Positions 46,636 through 59,600 of a stretch of DNA of 64,000 nt are shown here, piece by piece. Position 1 is the stretch's first letter. Every line of letters starts with the position of its first letter. This DNA is from Lactarius indigo. Taxonomy: Eukaryota; Basidiomycota; Agaricomycetes; Russulales; Russulaceae. The stretch is from NCBI GenBank assembly GCA_025766275.1, contig JAFKAC010000079.1, forward strand, positions 213,758 through 277,757, given 5' to 3'. Below the pieces are notes generated by a model that was not told the origin of the DNA, searched no databases, and worked only from the letters and a program-made list of their open reading frames with translations. A program made the translations under genes and the position numbers.

Positions 46636-47248
46636 TGATGAACAGCACACATAGATAGCTTACTCACAGAGGGACAAAGTGTTCTGTGGTGAGACAAGCT
46701 GGGTGGCTGAAAGCAGCAACAGGAAAGTCTAGCAAGGAAAAGCAAGGTGTCTGGCACACAACAGTGAGAGAACTGATGATGGTATTACAGAGGAGGAGAC
46801 ATACCTGGCACACAACAGTGAGAGAACTGATGTGGACCAGGAGCGTACAAGCACTACTACTTATACTGTACAGAGGTGTGACACTAGTACAAGAGTGGTA
46901 ACGTAGAGTCACAAAATACAAGGAGCGTTGTTCTACATACAGGACAAAAGGAGTGTATGAAAAGAGAACAAGGCGACTAGAACAAAGAGAGTCCAGACAA
47001 AGATGATATCATAGTGACATCACAATAAAGATAAGAAAAGAAGAACAAAGGACTGAGTACAATGAAGTGTCCGGAGTGTTCTACATGATGTCATAGTACG
47101 TGATGTCATACATGACGCAATGATCAGCGCTAGATTGTACAGATCAAATGTAAGTAATCTACAAGTCCAATTAATCTAATCTAAAGCAGTCCATGCTGCA
47201 AGTCCGGTCCGTATGAGCCGCTAAGTGCGCAAGGGTCACTTATCAACA
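46636..47248 (-). repeat. Copia-2 5' LTR
   Basis: Partner of 41382-41994 at a constant offset of 5254 bp, with no difference at the points compared. A leader of about 300 nt (46635-46337) separates it from the polyprotein start. Confidence 0.95.
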
Positions 47249-49619
47249 CCTTGACCCTCGCATCCGTGCCTTTGAGCGTGCTGCCCAACACAATGAACCA
47301 AAGCGCATCGTATCTGCGCAGGCGTTAAAGGCATCGGGGAGCTCCTCGGGTACGTGCTTGCCTCTGAACTGCCTGGTCCCAGTGATTGACACGCTGTGTG
47401 ACCAGATACTTATACAAAAGAAGAGCTCGAGCGGTGCTCGCTCTTCTGTTTGACAGACTTCAGCGGGCCAAAGGAAATCTTTGTGGGAATCCGCGATCGG
47501 GCGATGATGCTTCTGTCTGCGAGCACTGCACTTCGTGGTGCAAGCTGTCGTGCAGTCGAACTGTCGGATCTTTTCCCCGCCACCATCCCTTCACCGAGTG
47601 GGGACGAGTCGGGAATTGAGGTAAGACGCCCTTTTTTATAATCGGTGCTGCGTGTCACTTGATGTACTCCTCGCTCGATGTGTGATACAGGTACTCGGCA
47701 TCCTGTTGGACAACGCCAAACACAACCAGACAGGCCGCACGGACGAGCATGGGGCCATCCGCCACCGCCATGTCGAACTCTGTCCCATCAACGCCGTCGC
47801 GATGCTGCTCTGGGCGACGTTCCACCTCAGGCAGATCCCAGTTCCGGACTTTGCTCCAGACTTCTCGGATCCCGACTTTGGGGAGTTCGGAAGACGCAAC
47901 TGGTACAACCACCTCCTTTTTTTCTCTAGCACAGGCTCGCCAGAGGTTCCCCTGAAGTACAAGTGTGGGTCACTGCCGCAATAATGTTCCTCTGCAAATG
48001 GCTGATCCTCGGCGTTAGCCCACAACGACAGGGTCAACCTCATCCACGCCAAGAATGACGTGGCCATCTCTAAGTCCACTCATGCAGGCCGACCATTCGC
48101 AGCTCAAACTGCTCGAGCTCACGGCGCCAGTGTGAGTGGGACAAAAGCACTCGGTGGCTGGAGCGAGAGCGGGTCATTTCGGCCTTGTTATGACCGCGCG
48201 TTCCCGACCGATGCACTCCTCGGTGCTGCCATGTTTAATGCTCGGCAGCCGGATGCTCACTTCCAGCCTCGGAATGCCCTTAGTGAGTCGGATTCTGTAC
48301 CTCTCGACCCTCGTTGATCTCTCGAGCTCAAACATGGTCGCTAGAACCACCAGCGGAGCTGCTGGCCGCCGTCTTTCCTTGGGTGGAGCAAGAACAGGAA
48401 AGGCTCGCCCAACGCCAAGCCAGCAGTTCAAAGTCTGCTGACATTGCCCTCAAGCAGTTCCTCCGCTTGCTGGTGTGGCTTCGCCGTGTCCTTCTGCAAG
48501 ACTGTGCTATCTTGTTCGCAAAGTACCCCTCCTGTGCCATGTTCCGATATCCCCCGTTCAACGATCCAGCGTTCCGCCAGTTTGCCAGTTCTGCTTGGTC
48601 TGTGCTTGACCAAGCAGAAGAAGAAGTTCGCCAGGCTTTCAATGATCTGCCTGACCGTGTTGCGGCCACTTTCCATGGTTTGGTCACGGGCATAAAAATG
48701 GACCAGCGTTCTCAGCGCACTGACACAGAAATCCGCTGGGACACACTTGACGACCGGCTTGACCAGCTGTTAGCCCTACTGCGGTTGATTGTCGGGTCGA
48801 GGTCACTCAAGAGCGGCTGGAAGGCGAACAAAAGTTTGTTTGTTTGTTTTTTTTTTTTTTTTCCGTCTCATTTAGTGTAGTACTTATTTGGGTATGGCAG
48901 CGCTGCGCACCCTTCAAAGTGTGCATGCTGCATCTGACCCTCACGATACTTTCCAAGTCACTTCCAGCGCCTCATCACCCCAGCCGTTCACAACATCTTC
49001 GGCAGCCGCCATTCCTAACGTCACAATCAATATATCCGGTTCATCCACTGGCACACCCACATCGAGCATGACCTGCGCCGTCACTCAGCCCACTCAGCCA
49101 CTCATGGGCTTGGCTCATTCTAACTCCGCTCACGGTTCCACACAGCAGCAGCCTCACGTTCCCGGGTACCAAGGACGGCCTATGACCCTGGCCCAGCTTG
49201 CAAAGTGGAAGACCCTCATTGCGAAGTATGGTGAGACGCGTGTTCACAAGCACACATGGGACTGGGTCCAAGGGGAGTTCCTTCCGGTTTACCTTTACCA
49301 GTCGGTCAACCGATTGACTGACTATTGGACTGAGTGGGCAGAAGGCATCGGAGGATATTTGTCAACAAGGGAGTTGACCGAGGTTTGGGGTGCAAAGTGG
49401 CGGCGAAACAACGGTGGGCAGCGGACAGAATGTGGTAGGAGAAAGAAGGTCATTGAGCTTGTGACTGCCCTCTCTGCCAAACCAAACTGGGATGTTCGCC
49501 TGGCCCTGCGATTTTTGGAGAAATATGAGGTTTTGTATAGTCCTCGAAAATTTTGTGATTGGCTCAAGCCCGAAAACGTGCAGGCTGTACTCGCGTCTGC
49601 AGCAACATACTCTCACTAG

Positions 49620-50984
49620 CTTTACTTACTTTTGCTCTTCAATACTACAGTTTTTATTCGGAAATTTATTATCTACAATCCCTACAATCAATCGTCATGG
49701 TCTCGGAAAATAGCGATGCTCCACTAGTAACATCGAGGACAAACCGTGAGAAATTGATGCGAATAGTAGCCACCGCGTGGCTGGCTCACCACCTCGGGCT
49801 CGGATTCTCACGGACATCAATTCGCACTCATTCACCATCTCTCCTTCCCCTCCCGAACATGTTCTTCTTGCAAGCGGCTCGCAGCCCACTCGTAGACAGG
49901 CCCCGCGTCCCCGCGCGTCATCCCGTCTTTGTTCGCTGCCCTTGCCACTCTTCGTTCACCGCTCAACGCCCATATCGAACCCCACTCGTTTTGTCACCCT
50001 GACACCTCAGCCACGCCGTCCCCTTGTTAAGAGGCAAAGGTGCGGTCGTGTTTCTGTTGTCTTGATACTCACAGATCCTGTCGTAGTGCGCCTGCTGTCG
50101 TCGGCTTCGATGCCGGTACCTATTCGTCATATCTCACTGTCTCTGTCTTGGATTCGGGGCTCTTTGTCTCGCTCGCCACTCATACCTTATGCCCTCGATT
50201 CCCGGGTCTTGTATGTTCAATTACCTCCGTGCTCCCTCGACTGGCTTCCCCTATGCCGCCCGTTTCCTTACCGTTAGCACGTAGCTACGGGTTTCCCTGT
50301 CTATATAACCCCCTTCCCTTTTACCGAATACACTAGCGTTCGTATCGCCAACTTTCCCCCTCTCCATCTCGTGCCAGTGCGACCCTCATTTCGGAGTCAG
50401 GCCCTACCGCAGGCACTCGCAATCATGACCACTCGTCACTATCTCTATCTCGCCGCCACGGACAGCGCCGTCTCGTCTCGTCTCGTTTCATTCTTTTCGT
50501 CTCGCTCGCTCTCGCACTCGTCGTCCCCCCTTTGCGGCTTTGTGAACCCCTCTCCCTGACCCCTGCGAGATCCCACTCATTTCGAACGCACACAGACTTG
50601 GCTCCGTACACCTGTATCTGTCACAGTGCGGCTGCCTCTACGAACGCTATCGCCCCCGGCACCACGCCGGCACTGACCTCGCAACCTGCTCGTGATCCAT
50701 CCTGCATCATCCTTCTTCATCACCTTCCAGCAGCTCTTCAAGGTGCCCGCCCGTCAACCTTCCCTACAACAGCTTCAAAGCGTCCCTTCGCGACTGCCCC
50801 AATCCAGTGGCCTTCCATGACGCACTCTACACAATGCGTGACAAGGCCGAGGACGGTCGCATGTTCGAATTGATTGATGCCCGGCGAACGCCTCGAACGG
50901 TATTGTGGTCTGTTGCCAGCAACACGTGACTCAGTGCTGAATCACCCGACTCCGACCCCTTTTCGATCTGGCCTGGCACTCAAA
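49620..50984. other. Region without a recognised gene between the Crypton and the SMC4 relic
   Basis: C/T-rich on the plus strand (TCTCGTCTCGTCTCGTTTC near 50470-50530), with several short overlapping open frames that show no family motif. Around 50758-50905 a frame reads NSFKASLRDCPNPVAFHDA and similar, plausibly a coding remnant that I cannot assign. The right end of the Crypton element should lie here but cannot be placed without a second copy. Confidence 0.4.
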
Positions 50985-53150
50985 GAGATGGCAGCATACG
51001 AAAAGTGGGAAGCAGACCTGGAAGAGAAGCGTCGACACGCCTATAGAAGTGCCGAGAAGCTCAAGAAATTGTTGCGGGACGTACGGTTTTCAGTCCCGCG
51101 TGTCCGTCCCGCGTGTCGACTGTACCGGCTGACCGGTTTGTGTTGCAGGACGAGAACGCCCGTAACAACGCCCTTCGCTCCATCCAAGAAAACACTGCAG
51201 AGGTGAGGAACGAGAAGGAGAAAGCCGATCGTTATGAGAGAGAGTTGCAGCGGGAGGAAGAGGTACTTGAAGGCATCCACGACAATCTCGAAGGTATCGA
51301 TCTGCTTATTCTCGGACAGTCGCGCACTTACTGGGCCTGCAGATAAGACTCAGGTATTTCGTGATCAGATCGAGCAAAAACAGAAACAACTCCAGCCCTG
51401 GAAAGCGAAGATTGACCAAAAGCAAGCCGAGGTCGATGTCAAGACAAGTGAGTGTAACATGCTCGTCAAGAGGGTCGGAGCGGTCGAACAGGCCAGTGCG
51501 GAGGCACAAGAGGCGCTTGAAACAGTCAAGAGCGACCAGAAGGCCAAGGTGTGTTTCCTTGGTCTAGCCGTATTGTTCGCTCTGCTCTCTGACCAAGCTC
51601 CAAGATCGGAGAACTCGAAAACCTCAAGAATAATGGGCGGTCTCTTCGACGGCAGGCAAACGCTGTGAGGCAGAGAGTCCAGGTATGATCATTCAAGGGT
51701 TCATTACAAACGGCTAATACGAGGCTCGCCCCGCGTAGGACTTGATCATCCGCGTAGACCAGCACCGTGCTCAAGCATCCTCCACGAGGCGATGTGCCGA
51801 GGAGGCCAAAGCGTCACAAGCGGCCAGCACTTCACAGAACAAGGTCTTGGATAGTCTGACACGCTTAAGGAAGTCAGGTCGGGTCAGTGGATTTCGTGTA
51901 AGTACCACGTGAAAGTTTTTGGCGAACCTCACATCACGGAGCAGGGTCAACTTGGAAGTCTCGGGACTATCCCTGACGAGTACAACGTGGCGATTACAGC
52001 CGTGTGTAGTTCCCTCAATGACATGGTCACGGACACAGTGCAGCAGGGTCAAGCCTGCATCGAGTACCTCCGAAAGCAAAACGTCGGACGCGTGAATTTC
52101 CTTGCGCTCGAGAAGACAGACGAGACGAACGGCATGAGGTCCATCCAGACTCCAGAGAACGTCCCACATCTATTCGACCTCGTCGAGCCGAAGGAACCGC
52201 GGTTCGCTCATGCGTTCTACAAGGCATTGCGTGACACATTGGTCGCGCAGGATCTCGTGCAAGCAAATCGCATAGCATCTGGTGCGCGCAGGTGGCGAGT
52301 TGTCACTCTCGCGGGAGAGCTCGTCGATTCGTGTGGCACGATGTCCGGGGACGCGGCACAACCCAGAGGTGGTGCCGATGCGCTTCCGCCTGACTTGCTG
52401 CGGAAGTACGAGCAGGAAAGCGAAACCGCTGCCTTGCAACTCACAGAGGTTACGGAAGAGCTTCGGGCAGCTGAAGCGGAGCTAGAGGCTGTGGGGAAGT
52501 CTGTGTCGCAGGTCGACCTCGAGATTGACCTGGTCAATCTCGATATCCGAAACGCCGGGAAGCGCGTCATAGAAGCTGAAAAGTGGGTCCGCGATCTCAA
52601 GTGAGCACCGCCTCACTCTCTGTTGTTCGCAGTATGCTAAGGCTGGAGCCAACTTAGGACGCAGAGCAAGCCAGGCGTGGGTGATCTCTCTCGTGTCGCA
52701 TTCCTAAAACGCGAGATTGCTACTGCCCAGAATGAGCTCAAAAGGTTGCAGTCGCCGTCAGGTACGATCGAAGAAGCGATCAAGGCCCTCGAGAGGAAGA
52801 TTCTCGAGATCGGCGGTTCCCAGTTGCTTGCGCAGAGGTCAAAAGTTGATGACCTGAAGCTACACATCGACATCGCAAACGAGGGGATCACCAGAGCAGA
52901 GGTAGCGACGGCTAAAGCAGAGAATGACTTGGCCAAGCTCGAGGGTTCCATTGCCAGTAACCAGCAAAGCTTGGAAGGCGTCGAAATCGAACTTGGGAAG
53001 CTAAGTGAGTCGCTGCAGGAAGCCGCAGATCATATCATGACGTGAAGGTCGAAGCACGGCATAAGCTAAGGTTAGAGAACCCATGACCCAGGGGGAGGAC
53101 GACTCGGAGAACTTGAAGGCAGAGCTGGGTGACAAGACGGAGAACGTGGG
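50985..53150 (+). pseudogene. Condensin SMC4-like fragment: coiled-coil arms and hinge, no ATPase head
   Basis: Exons with good GT-AG signals read as the middle of SMC4. The first coiled-coil arm is EMAAYEKWEADLEEKRRHA, DENARNNALRSIQENTAEV and FRDQIEQKQKQLQPWKAKID, ending SGRVSGFR. The hinge is GQLGSLGTIPDEYNVAI, DTVQQGQACIEYLRKQNVGR, PRFAHAFYKALRDTLVAQD and GARRWRVVTLAGELVDS. The second arm is AFLKREIATAQNELKRLQ and KILEIGGSQLLAQRSKVDD. Walker A before 50985 and the signature/Walker B after 53150 are absent. The hinge glycine run expected after GTMSG is altered (GTMSGDAAQPRG). Introns are kept, so it arose from DNA, not from retrotransposed mRNA. A complete SMC4 must exist elsewhere. The region from 53046 on is eroded. 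Confidence 0.85.
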
Positions 53151-53599
53151 GTGAATAGATCGTGTTGGATGTCATGTATAGTATCTTCTCCTGGAGTCGG
53201 ATGTCTTCGATTCGAGACCTGATCCGAGATGGTTGTCAAATCACGCAAGACGAGAATGAGAATGAGAAGGGGGGAATCGACTATGACATTGAGAGTGCGA
53301 ACACAACAGACAGCCTTCATACAAAACGATCAGTACCTAAGCCAAACGAATCGAAATGCGACCAAGTCGAAATATGTGAGGCAAATGCCGTAGTGGGAGG
53401 AAAGTAAACGAAGTTGTGGACGAGACGAGGGTTGACAGATGAAAATACGAGGCCGACGCAAGGAGAAAATGGCATAGGTAAAGTAAGGGAGTTGGTAAGC
53501 AAAGGCGTATGGCCGAATGATAGGCTGGCCTTACAGCGCGCGGGGGATCTGCCACTCTTCGGCATTGCCATTGCGAGCCGCCTTTGCCAGCGGCAGCGC
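53151..53599. other. Short region without a recognised gene
   Basis: Between the SMC4 fragment and the 3' end of the XPG-family gene. Open frames on both strands overlap and show no motif. It probably includes the 3' UTR of the minus-strand gene. Confidence 0.4.
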
Positions 53600-55408
53600 T
53601 CACTGCTTACCTCTTGACAACTTTGTGCGTTTCGCCTCGAGCTTAGCTTCATACCGCTCAACAAGACCCGGGAGCGCAGGACGGACCATACATGCCGGCA
53701 TCCACATACGCAAGTGGCTGTCTGGCTCCAGTGGGTAGCCCGCACCACGCTTCCTTTTCCTTGTGCCCGTGTCCCCATTGTCGGGATCTCCGCCACTATC
53801 TTCAGATGCCGAGGGGAGTACGTCGTACGTTGTGTCCGCGGGCTTTCGGAGCTCTTGAATCCCCGCACGGGCAAGGTACACAAGCCGCGCGGGCGCGACC
53901 TCGAGACGATACTCCAAGATGCCGTCTGTGTAGGCGTGCATCCGCGAGCTATGAATTTTTAAAATAAGTCCCCGCAATCCACCAGCGTCACCGTCTCCTG
54001 TGTCGTGCGCACCGGGACCCAAAGAAGAGAGCGCCAGCCGCTTCGACGGAGCCGCCTGAAGCGGTCCTCTCTCCTTCCTGCCAGGCACGCCACGGGATTC
54101 TAGCACGTCGGCAGTTGTCACTGCTGCTGCTTCCAACGCAGAGCGCCGCAGAGCACTAAGCACGATACTTGGCCACAAGATGGTACGAAAGCGCTTTATG
54201 ATGATGTCTTTGAGCCCCCACTCAAAGCGCAACTCACAAAGGTGCGCGAGTTTCCCTAGATCCGGTTCGCGCTCCCACCGGGGCGGTGTGTGTGTGTGGC
54301 ACGCGCTGGCGTCCGTTGCGCTGATGATCGGATTGGTGTACGAGAGCAGGACGTCGACGTCAGGAAATGTGTCCGGCACGGCCTTGGCCAGAGAGGGCTT
54401 CTTTGAGCCGAGGTGTCCACGCGAATTGGTGCGTAACTCGCTGCGCAGGTCCCTGCACCACGTGATGAGGAAATCGAGGAGCTCGTCACGGGTCAGAGAC
54501 TGAGCGGCCTTGAGGAGCTCATCTCCGAACCCACACTTTGCAAGCCCATGGGCAGTCCCAGGCCCACAGCGGGGAAGACCGGTATGGTAATCGCCACCGG
54601 AGAGCAGACCGATGAGGATGAGTCCACCTCTGGTCAGCTGGACGGATGGGTGCATGAGGATTTCGGCCGATGTGTAGACTGTGGAGTGGTTGTCGTCCAC
54701 ACGACCATCCGCGTTCTTCATGGTGTGCTTGCTGTTTCCTGAGAGGTTGACGCTTGTGCTAGATCGGGAGGGTGAGAGAGGCAATTTGCGTGGCAGTGTT
54801 AGCTAGGGCGCACCTGCGAATGACCGTCTTAGCACCGAATAGGAAGTTATCGACGTCATCTGATAAGACCGCGTCGATAACCCCTATACTATTTAGGTGA
54901 GCCAATTCTGCTTCCGCCTCGCCAGGGGCCTTCAGGGGGGCTCCTCAGTTAGCAGAACGCAAACCCATAAAGAAAAATATGAACGCACCATTCTCCATTC
55001 GAATCCAAATGCTTCGATGAATTCCTTCATACTGTCGACGAGCCAGTGCTTTCCCTTAGAGATTCTCTTTCCACGCTTGACCTTGGGGCGTTTGGGACCG
55101 TCGAAGATGAAAAGTGGAAGGAATGGTGCACTCGCAAGCCTGGCACAGCGGAAGAACAGTGTGCGAAGTTCGGGGTTCTCTCCCTCTCTTCCATACGCAG
55201 CGTGAAAAAACCAGATGGACGCATCAACGCCGATGCGAAGACCGCGAAAATTGGCAGGATTGGCCTCGAAACCATCAACGACGGCGATGTGGGTAAGAGA
55301 CCGCAGTTTCCCGGAAGGCCTGAGAATCTGAGCTGTGTTAGAGGGTCCACTTGGATGAGTGAGCAATTACTTGAGCGTACTTACATCCCAAAGGCCAGTC
55401 ACTCCCAT
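53600..55408 (-). CDS. XPG/Rad2-family structure-specific nuclease (GEN1/Yen1-like), 4 exons, 545 residues
   Basis: Likely a metal-dependent endonuclease acting on branched DNA. Exons on the minus strand: 55408-55385 (MGVTGLWD), 55327-54989, 54929-54814, 54758-53600. Their sum is 1638 nt, in frame to the stop. The XPG-N part has ILRPSGKLRSLTHIAVVDGF, RIGVDASIWFFHAAYG and LFIFDGPKRPKVKRGKR with the expected Asp residues. The XPG-I part has APGEAEAELAHLN and DAVLSDDVDNFLFG with the acidic cluster. The helix-hairpin region has LLSGGDYHTGLPRCGPGTAHGLAKCG. A C-terminal domain follows, ending in a Lys/Arg-rich tail (TRKRKRGAG, LEAKRTKLSRGK) that may direct nuclear import. Acceptor choice for exon 2 (CTCAG before ATT) is set by the conserved D-I-L-R order. 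No damage seen. Family members of this kind are often multicopy in mushrooms. Confidence 0.9.
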
Positions 55409-55699
55409 TTGTGCAATAACAAGACTATTCCCGCTAAGTCCCCTATATTTCCGCGATTTTCCTGCACGGGTCGAGTCACGTGATAGAACACGGGATCGAG
55501 CACCGAAGCGCAAAAAAGGGGAAGCGAACAGAGAGCACGCAGAATGTGTGCACACCGGAACAACACATGCACACCAGAATGGAAGAAATGACGGGGGAGT
55601 GTAAGTGGCGGAAAAGTAAAAAGAAAGGAGGGGAGGACAACTGTCAAGTCAGTCGTAGTGAACAACGGAGCACAGGCCCGTGACATACCAGGTTAACCC

Positions 55700-56669
55700 C
55701 TCGCCATTGTATGACGACTTTTTCCCAGCGGGAAAAAAGAAGAGCAAGTAGAGGCTGGCGATGTCACGGTTGTCCATGCCGACCATGCCCTGTTCGACGA
55801 AGTACTTCACCGTGAAGGCGACACCCACCCGCGTCGTTTGAGACAGATGCGATTAGCCGCAAATATAGATGAAGAACACGGTGCGCACAAATAGTAGGTC
55901 TACGCGACAAAGTCGAGGATGCAGTAGTACCGCTTGCGTTCGTTGACTTGACCCTCGAACACGTCCTTTTGCATCTCCAGGATGGAAATATCAAAGGTAC
56001 CACCACCAAGATTGTAGACAGCGATAACAGTCGTCGGCGAGGTCAAGTCCATAGTCAAGAGTTGCGGCAGTAGGCTCATTGATTACGCGAAGGACTCAAG
56101 GCCCGGCATCCTTCAATGCCTGACGTTGTCACGCTGAGCATGCGGGGACGGTGATGACGGCTTGGCTATGGTTTAGAATTTACTCCATTGACGACAGCTC
56201 TTCGGCAAACTATGGAGCGCAAGCTCAAGAGAAATCACATAAGCGCCGATGACTCACCTTGCTGTGGAACTCTACTTTCACTGCTGCCCGCCCCGCCCAT
56301 TAGGCTCGGAGACAACTTTGAATTGCCTGACAGAAGGACGGCATAAACACATACGCTCTCAAAAAAAAAACTGAAAGTCTTCGTATCAGTGCCTCATATC
56401 ATCCTTCACTTCTTCGTCACCGAACTGACGGCCGATCAACCGCTTGAATGTGAACACACGTTTTGCGAGTTGACGACTGCCTGTCGCTTAGCGGTCAACC
56501 AAACGCTCACCGTCTTTGTGAACACAACGACGGAAGGTGTTATCCGTGCGCCTTCCGAGTTCTTGGTGAGTCGAGAGGTCTTGCCCTCCATGACAGCGAC
56601 GCAAGAGTTGGTCGTCCCCAAGTCAATACCTACAACCGGACCTAAGAAGTGTGAATAATCGGGACGCAT
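55700..56669 (-). pseudogene. Mitochondrial-type Hsp70 relic, N-terminal ATPase part
   Basis: From 56669 leftward the minus strand reads [35 protein letters not shown] and [11 protein letters not shown]. After a frame change come [30 protein letters not shown], then AVKVEFHSK. Further on come [51 protein letters not shown] and a last piece FVEQGMVGMDNRDIA. The order matches mitochondrial Hsp70 (SSC1 type). Stops and several frame changes break it, some perhaps old intron sites. The remainder of the gene is at 60815-61330 in the opposite orientation. Confidence 0.88.
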
Positions 56670-59600
56670 ACAACGACACGTTTACATACCTGAGACCTCA
56701 GAGTTATGCTCCTCGCAATTAAGGCAATTGAGGAACGGGGAAGTCCCAAAAAATGTGAGGAGAATGTGTTGACAGAGCATCTATGTGGATCTACAACATA
56801 GCTGCCTGAGTGCAGTGGAGGGAGCGGATTACAGCTAATACGGGGGACGACTCACCACGAACATGGCCATCCATAAAACCACAACCGAGAACCGATAAGC
56901 GGCGGTTCCTTCCGACTCAATTGACAGGACACATCAAGGAGAATTGATTGAAAAAATGATTTTAATAAAGCCATCAGATCTTGGCTGCTGGCGAGTCGAT
57001 GTGAGCGTGTGAGAGGAGCTAGTGCCGCCAACCGCCCACGAAACTGTGGCGATATAAGATATAAGTTTGGGTAAAGATGATAACCAGTCGCCGTGTTTGA
57101 CCGACTGGGGTGTTAGATCGCCGAACAAGGGAACTAATACCATGAAGGAGTAAACTGAAGGACGTAAACTGAAGGGCATACAGATGAACCGCTCGGTTCG
57201 AGGAGTCGGACTCGGGAAGCTTTCAATTGAACCATTGGGTACCTGGCGTAACAGTTGTGCAATGCTCACCTCTGAGCCGTTCTACTTCCTTCACAACCAG
57301 GCTGCCTCAGACTACAGTAGATGTTCCATAGTGCGAAAGGCTAACTACACGTACTGTAGAGCTAATGAACTCAAGGCGCTGAGTAAACCGATAGCGTGAA
57401 AGTGTTTGAATCAGTTTGATGGGCTTTACATATGAATAATCACTTCGGCTACTATCCACGCTCGCTCCCTGGATCTTAGCAAGTGTCTGACGTCTAACTC
57501 TTTGCTATTCCAGTCCTTAGTGTATGCGTGCTGTAACTGCTGTCCATATCGATCCGAAGATCCGGTTCCCTCGTCTTTCCTGTCCCCGAACGTCTTGCTA
57601 TTCGCACCTTCATAGGACAGGGCCTAAGCGAGCCAAACATGTGAATGCCTCCGAATAATCAAAACTTTAATTTCCGTGCTAATCAAGTTTCGGGCCTCAG
57701 TTTTACTTGCGACTTTGATGGCTGTTCGCCCCACCTAGAACTACTAGTGTGGTAGTACCTATGCAAAAATTGACTTTTTATTTTCTGTAGCTTCAACAAC
57801 TATCGTAGCTAATTCATATTGTACACACTAATAGAAGAATGGATATCCTATTCAATGCCATTACTTTTCACAACTCCCCTCTCTTCCTTGTTGCACTGTG
57901 GTTGAAATTCTCCATAGATTTTTATTTTTTGTTGTGATATCATATAGAGTATATCATATCATATCTATAGATCCTACTATACCTACTGTATTTTTTTGGA
58001 GCAGAAAGGACCATGGGAAGAGGGTGATCGAGGCACCCCTGACAACAACTTGGGAGACACGCGGGAGACACGCCGAGCGCCTGAGCGTCACCTCCACGCG
58101 ACGACGGTCAGATGACAGTCGGAGGCCAAATGTGTGAGAAAAAAATAAAATTCGCGTTAGTCAACAAGTCACAGCCCGTCACACAACCCAACCAACCTTG
58201 TCCAACCTCGCCATCCTCAGACCCAGAGCATGTCGTCCCCTCCTCACGGGCGCCCTCACCTCTGATCTCACCCCCACGTTTGCCAACGGAGGTGTTTTAT
58301 TGCACCGCTCTGAGTATAACAACAATGATACAACGTTTGCAAGTTTTTAGGTCTAACTCATACCCACCTTTCAATGTGCTCTAGGAGATTGGCCAGGGGC
58401 CAGATCTATGTTGCTCCTTCCACCTTACCTGATTGAAGCGTAATTCCCTGCACCTTGAGAAACGCTTGGTCAAACAGAGGGTTGAAGAGCACGAGATCAC
58501 CCTTTAAGTAAGTACTCAAAGAGCGGATGTCCGATATGGAAGAGAACATAACAAGTTTTAGAATGAGGTCTGGGTGATTGCTGCTCATACCTATTACTAT
58601 GTGCTATCGTTGTGTAAGCAAATTTCAAGTTATCGTCCTTATTTTTCCGGTTAACGTCTTTTTTTAGAGTCCTGAAACATCTATGTCGATAATCGTCACA
58701 ATGTAGGTAATTCGATATGTGCGTTCGACGTCTGAGTCACGGCGCATATGCCAAAGACATTACACACCTATACCACCACGCGCGATGGATTGTTCACAGT
58801 AAGTGCCGAATTGGTTGGAGTTTCCCTCGTCCGAGTGCGCAAGATAACGCCGGTGTGATATCGAACGGACGGACGGCCTGGTATTGCTCGCGTTGTCGCC
58901 TGGGATCGATTACTCCCTTGATCGCCTCGCGCATTCGCCCGAGTACGCACGATAATATCGCATATTTGCCGCGAAAGCACAGCCGCTCAAACACGCGTTC
59001 ACACAGTACACACCGAGTTCGCGCCGAAAACGAGGAAGCAAGTGATAGATTTTTTATGTACATTACGACGCTAACTGACCCTCTCTCTCCAGCTAAACTT
59101 GCTCGGCTTCTTCGCCTTGGCCGGCGGCCGTGCCGCGAGGGAGCGCGAGTCGCACTGCCAAGTCGATGACCTCTTCTGCACCAGACAGGATCCTGATATG
59201 CGCCGATACGGCGACTTCTGCGCGCAGAGCCCTGCGTCGCATCTATCGAACGGTCAGCGCGGCGTTCGATCGGTGAATCGGCGACTTACCCAACCCCCTA
59301 CTGGCTCGATGGCCACCCTGCGCACCCAACCCCAAGCGAGTCGAACGACCGAGCGAAGGTAATCAAAGAACATCTAAAAACCGTGAGTCAACGCTTTATA
59401 ACATGTCATGAGGACTTACTGTGTGATAGTGTGTGTGCGTGTGATAGTGTGTGTGCGCGCGAAGAGATGAGCAAGACGATGAAAGATGTTGGAAACGGCG
59501 TTGACGCGCGGCGCGGGAACGAGCGCCGGCGTCGCTTCACGTTAGCCGCAGCGTCGGGACTTATCTTTCCACACGGCCAGAACGCGACCATCTCGAATAC

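Larger units (their letters stand above)
41377..47253 (-). mobile_element. Ty1/copia retrotransposon Copia-2, full length, intact ORF, matching LTRs
   Basis: Two 613-bp LTRs (41382-41994 and 46636-47248), with no difference at the points I compared, enclose one polyprotein gene on the minus strand. The target duplication CCTTG lies at 41377-41381 and 47249-47253. LTRs start TG and end CA. Primer site and polypurine tract abut the LTRs. Nothing visible blocks activity, so this is a very young insertion. Copia-2 and Copia-1 share the primer site but are different families by protein and LTR. Confidence 0.97.
40662..49619 (+). pseudogene. Crypton-type tyrosine recombinase with GCR1_C-like DNA-binding end, interrupted by Copia-2
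   Basis: The product would cut and join DNA through a tyrosine. Exons: 40662-41171; 41234-41381 continuing at 47254-47349 once Copia-2 and one TSD are removed; 47406-47620; 47691-47962; 48032-48282; 48345 to about 48837; about 48881-49619. Joining across Copia-2 gives IGLRL + DPRIRAFERAAQHNEPKR in frame. Catalytic-type motifs are Arg in STALRGASC, His-x-x-Arg in THAGRPFAAQTAR, and W...Y in LGGWSESGSFRPCYDR. FPWVEQEQ and a Pro/Ser/Thr linker follow. The end (KWKTLIAKYG... HTWDWVQGEFLP... LTEVWGAKWRRNNGGQ) resembles the GCR1_C / Ndc10-associated DNA-binding domain. The last intron limits are uncertain. The copia insertion inactivates it unless the element is spliced out. Confidence 0.85.
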
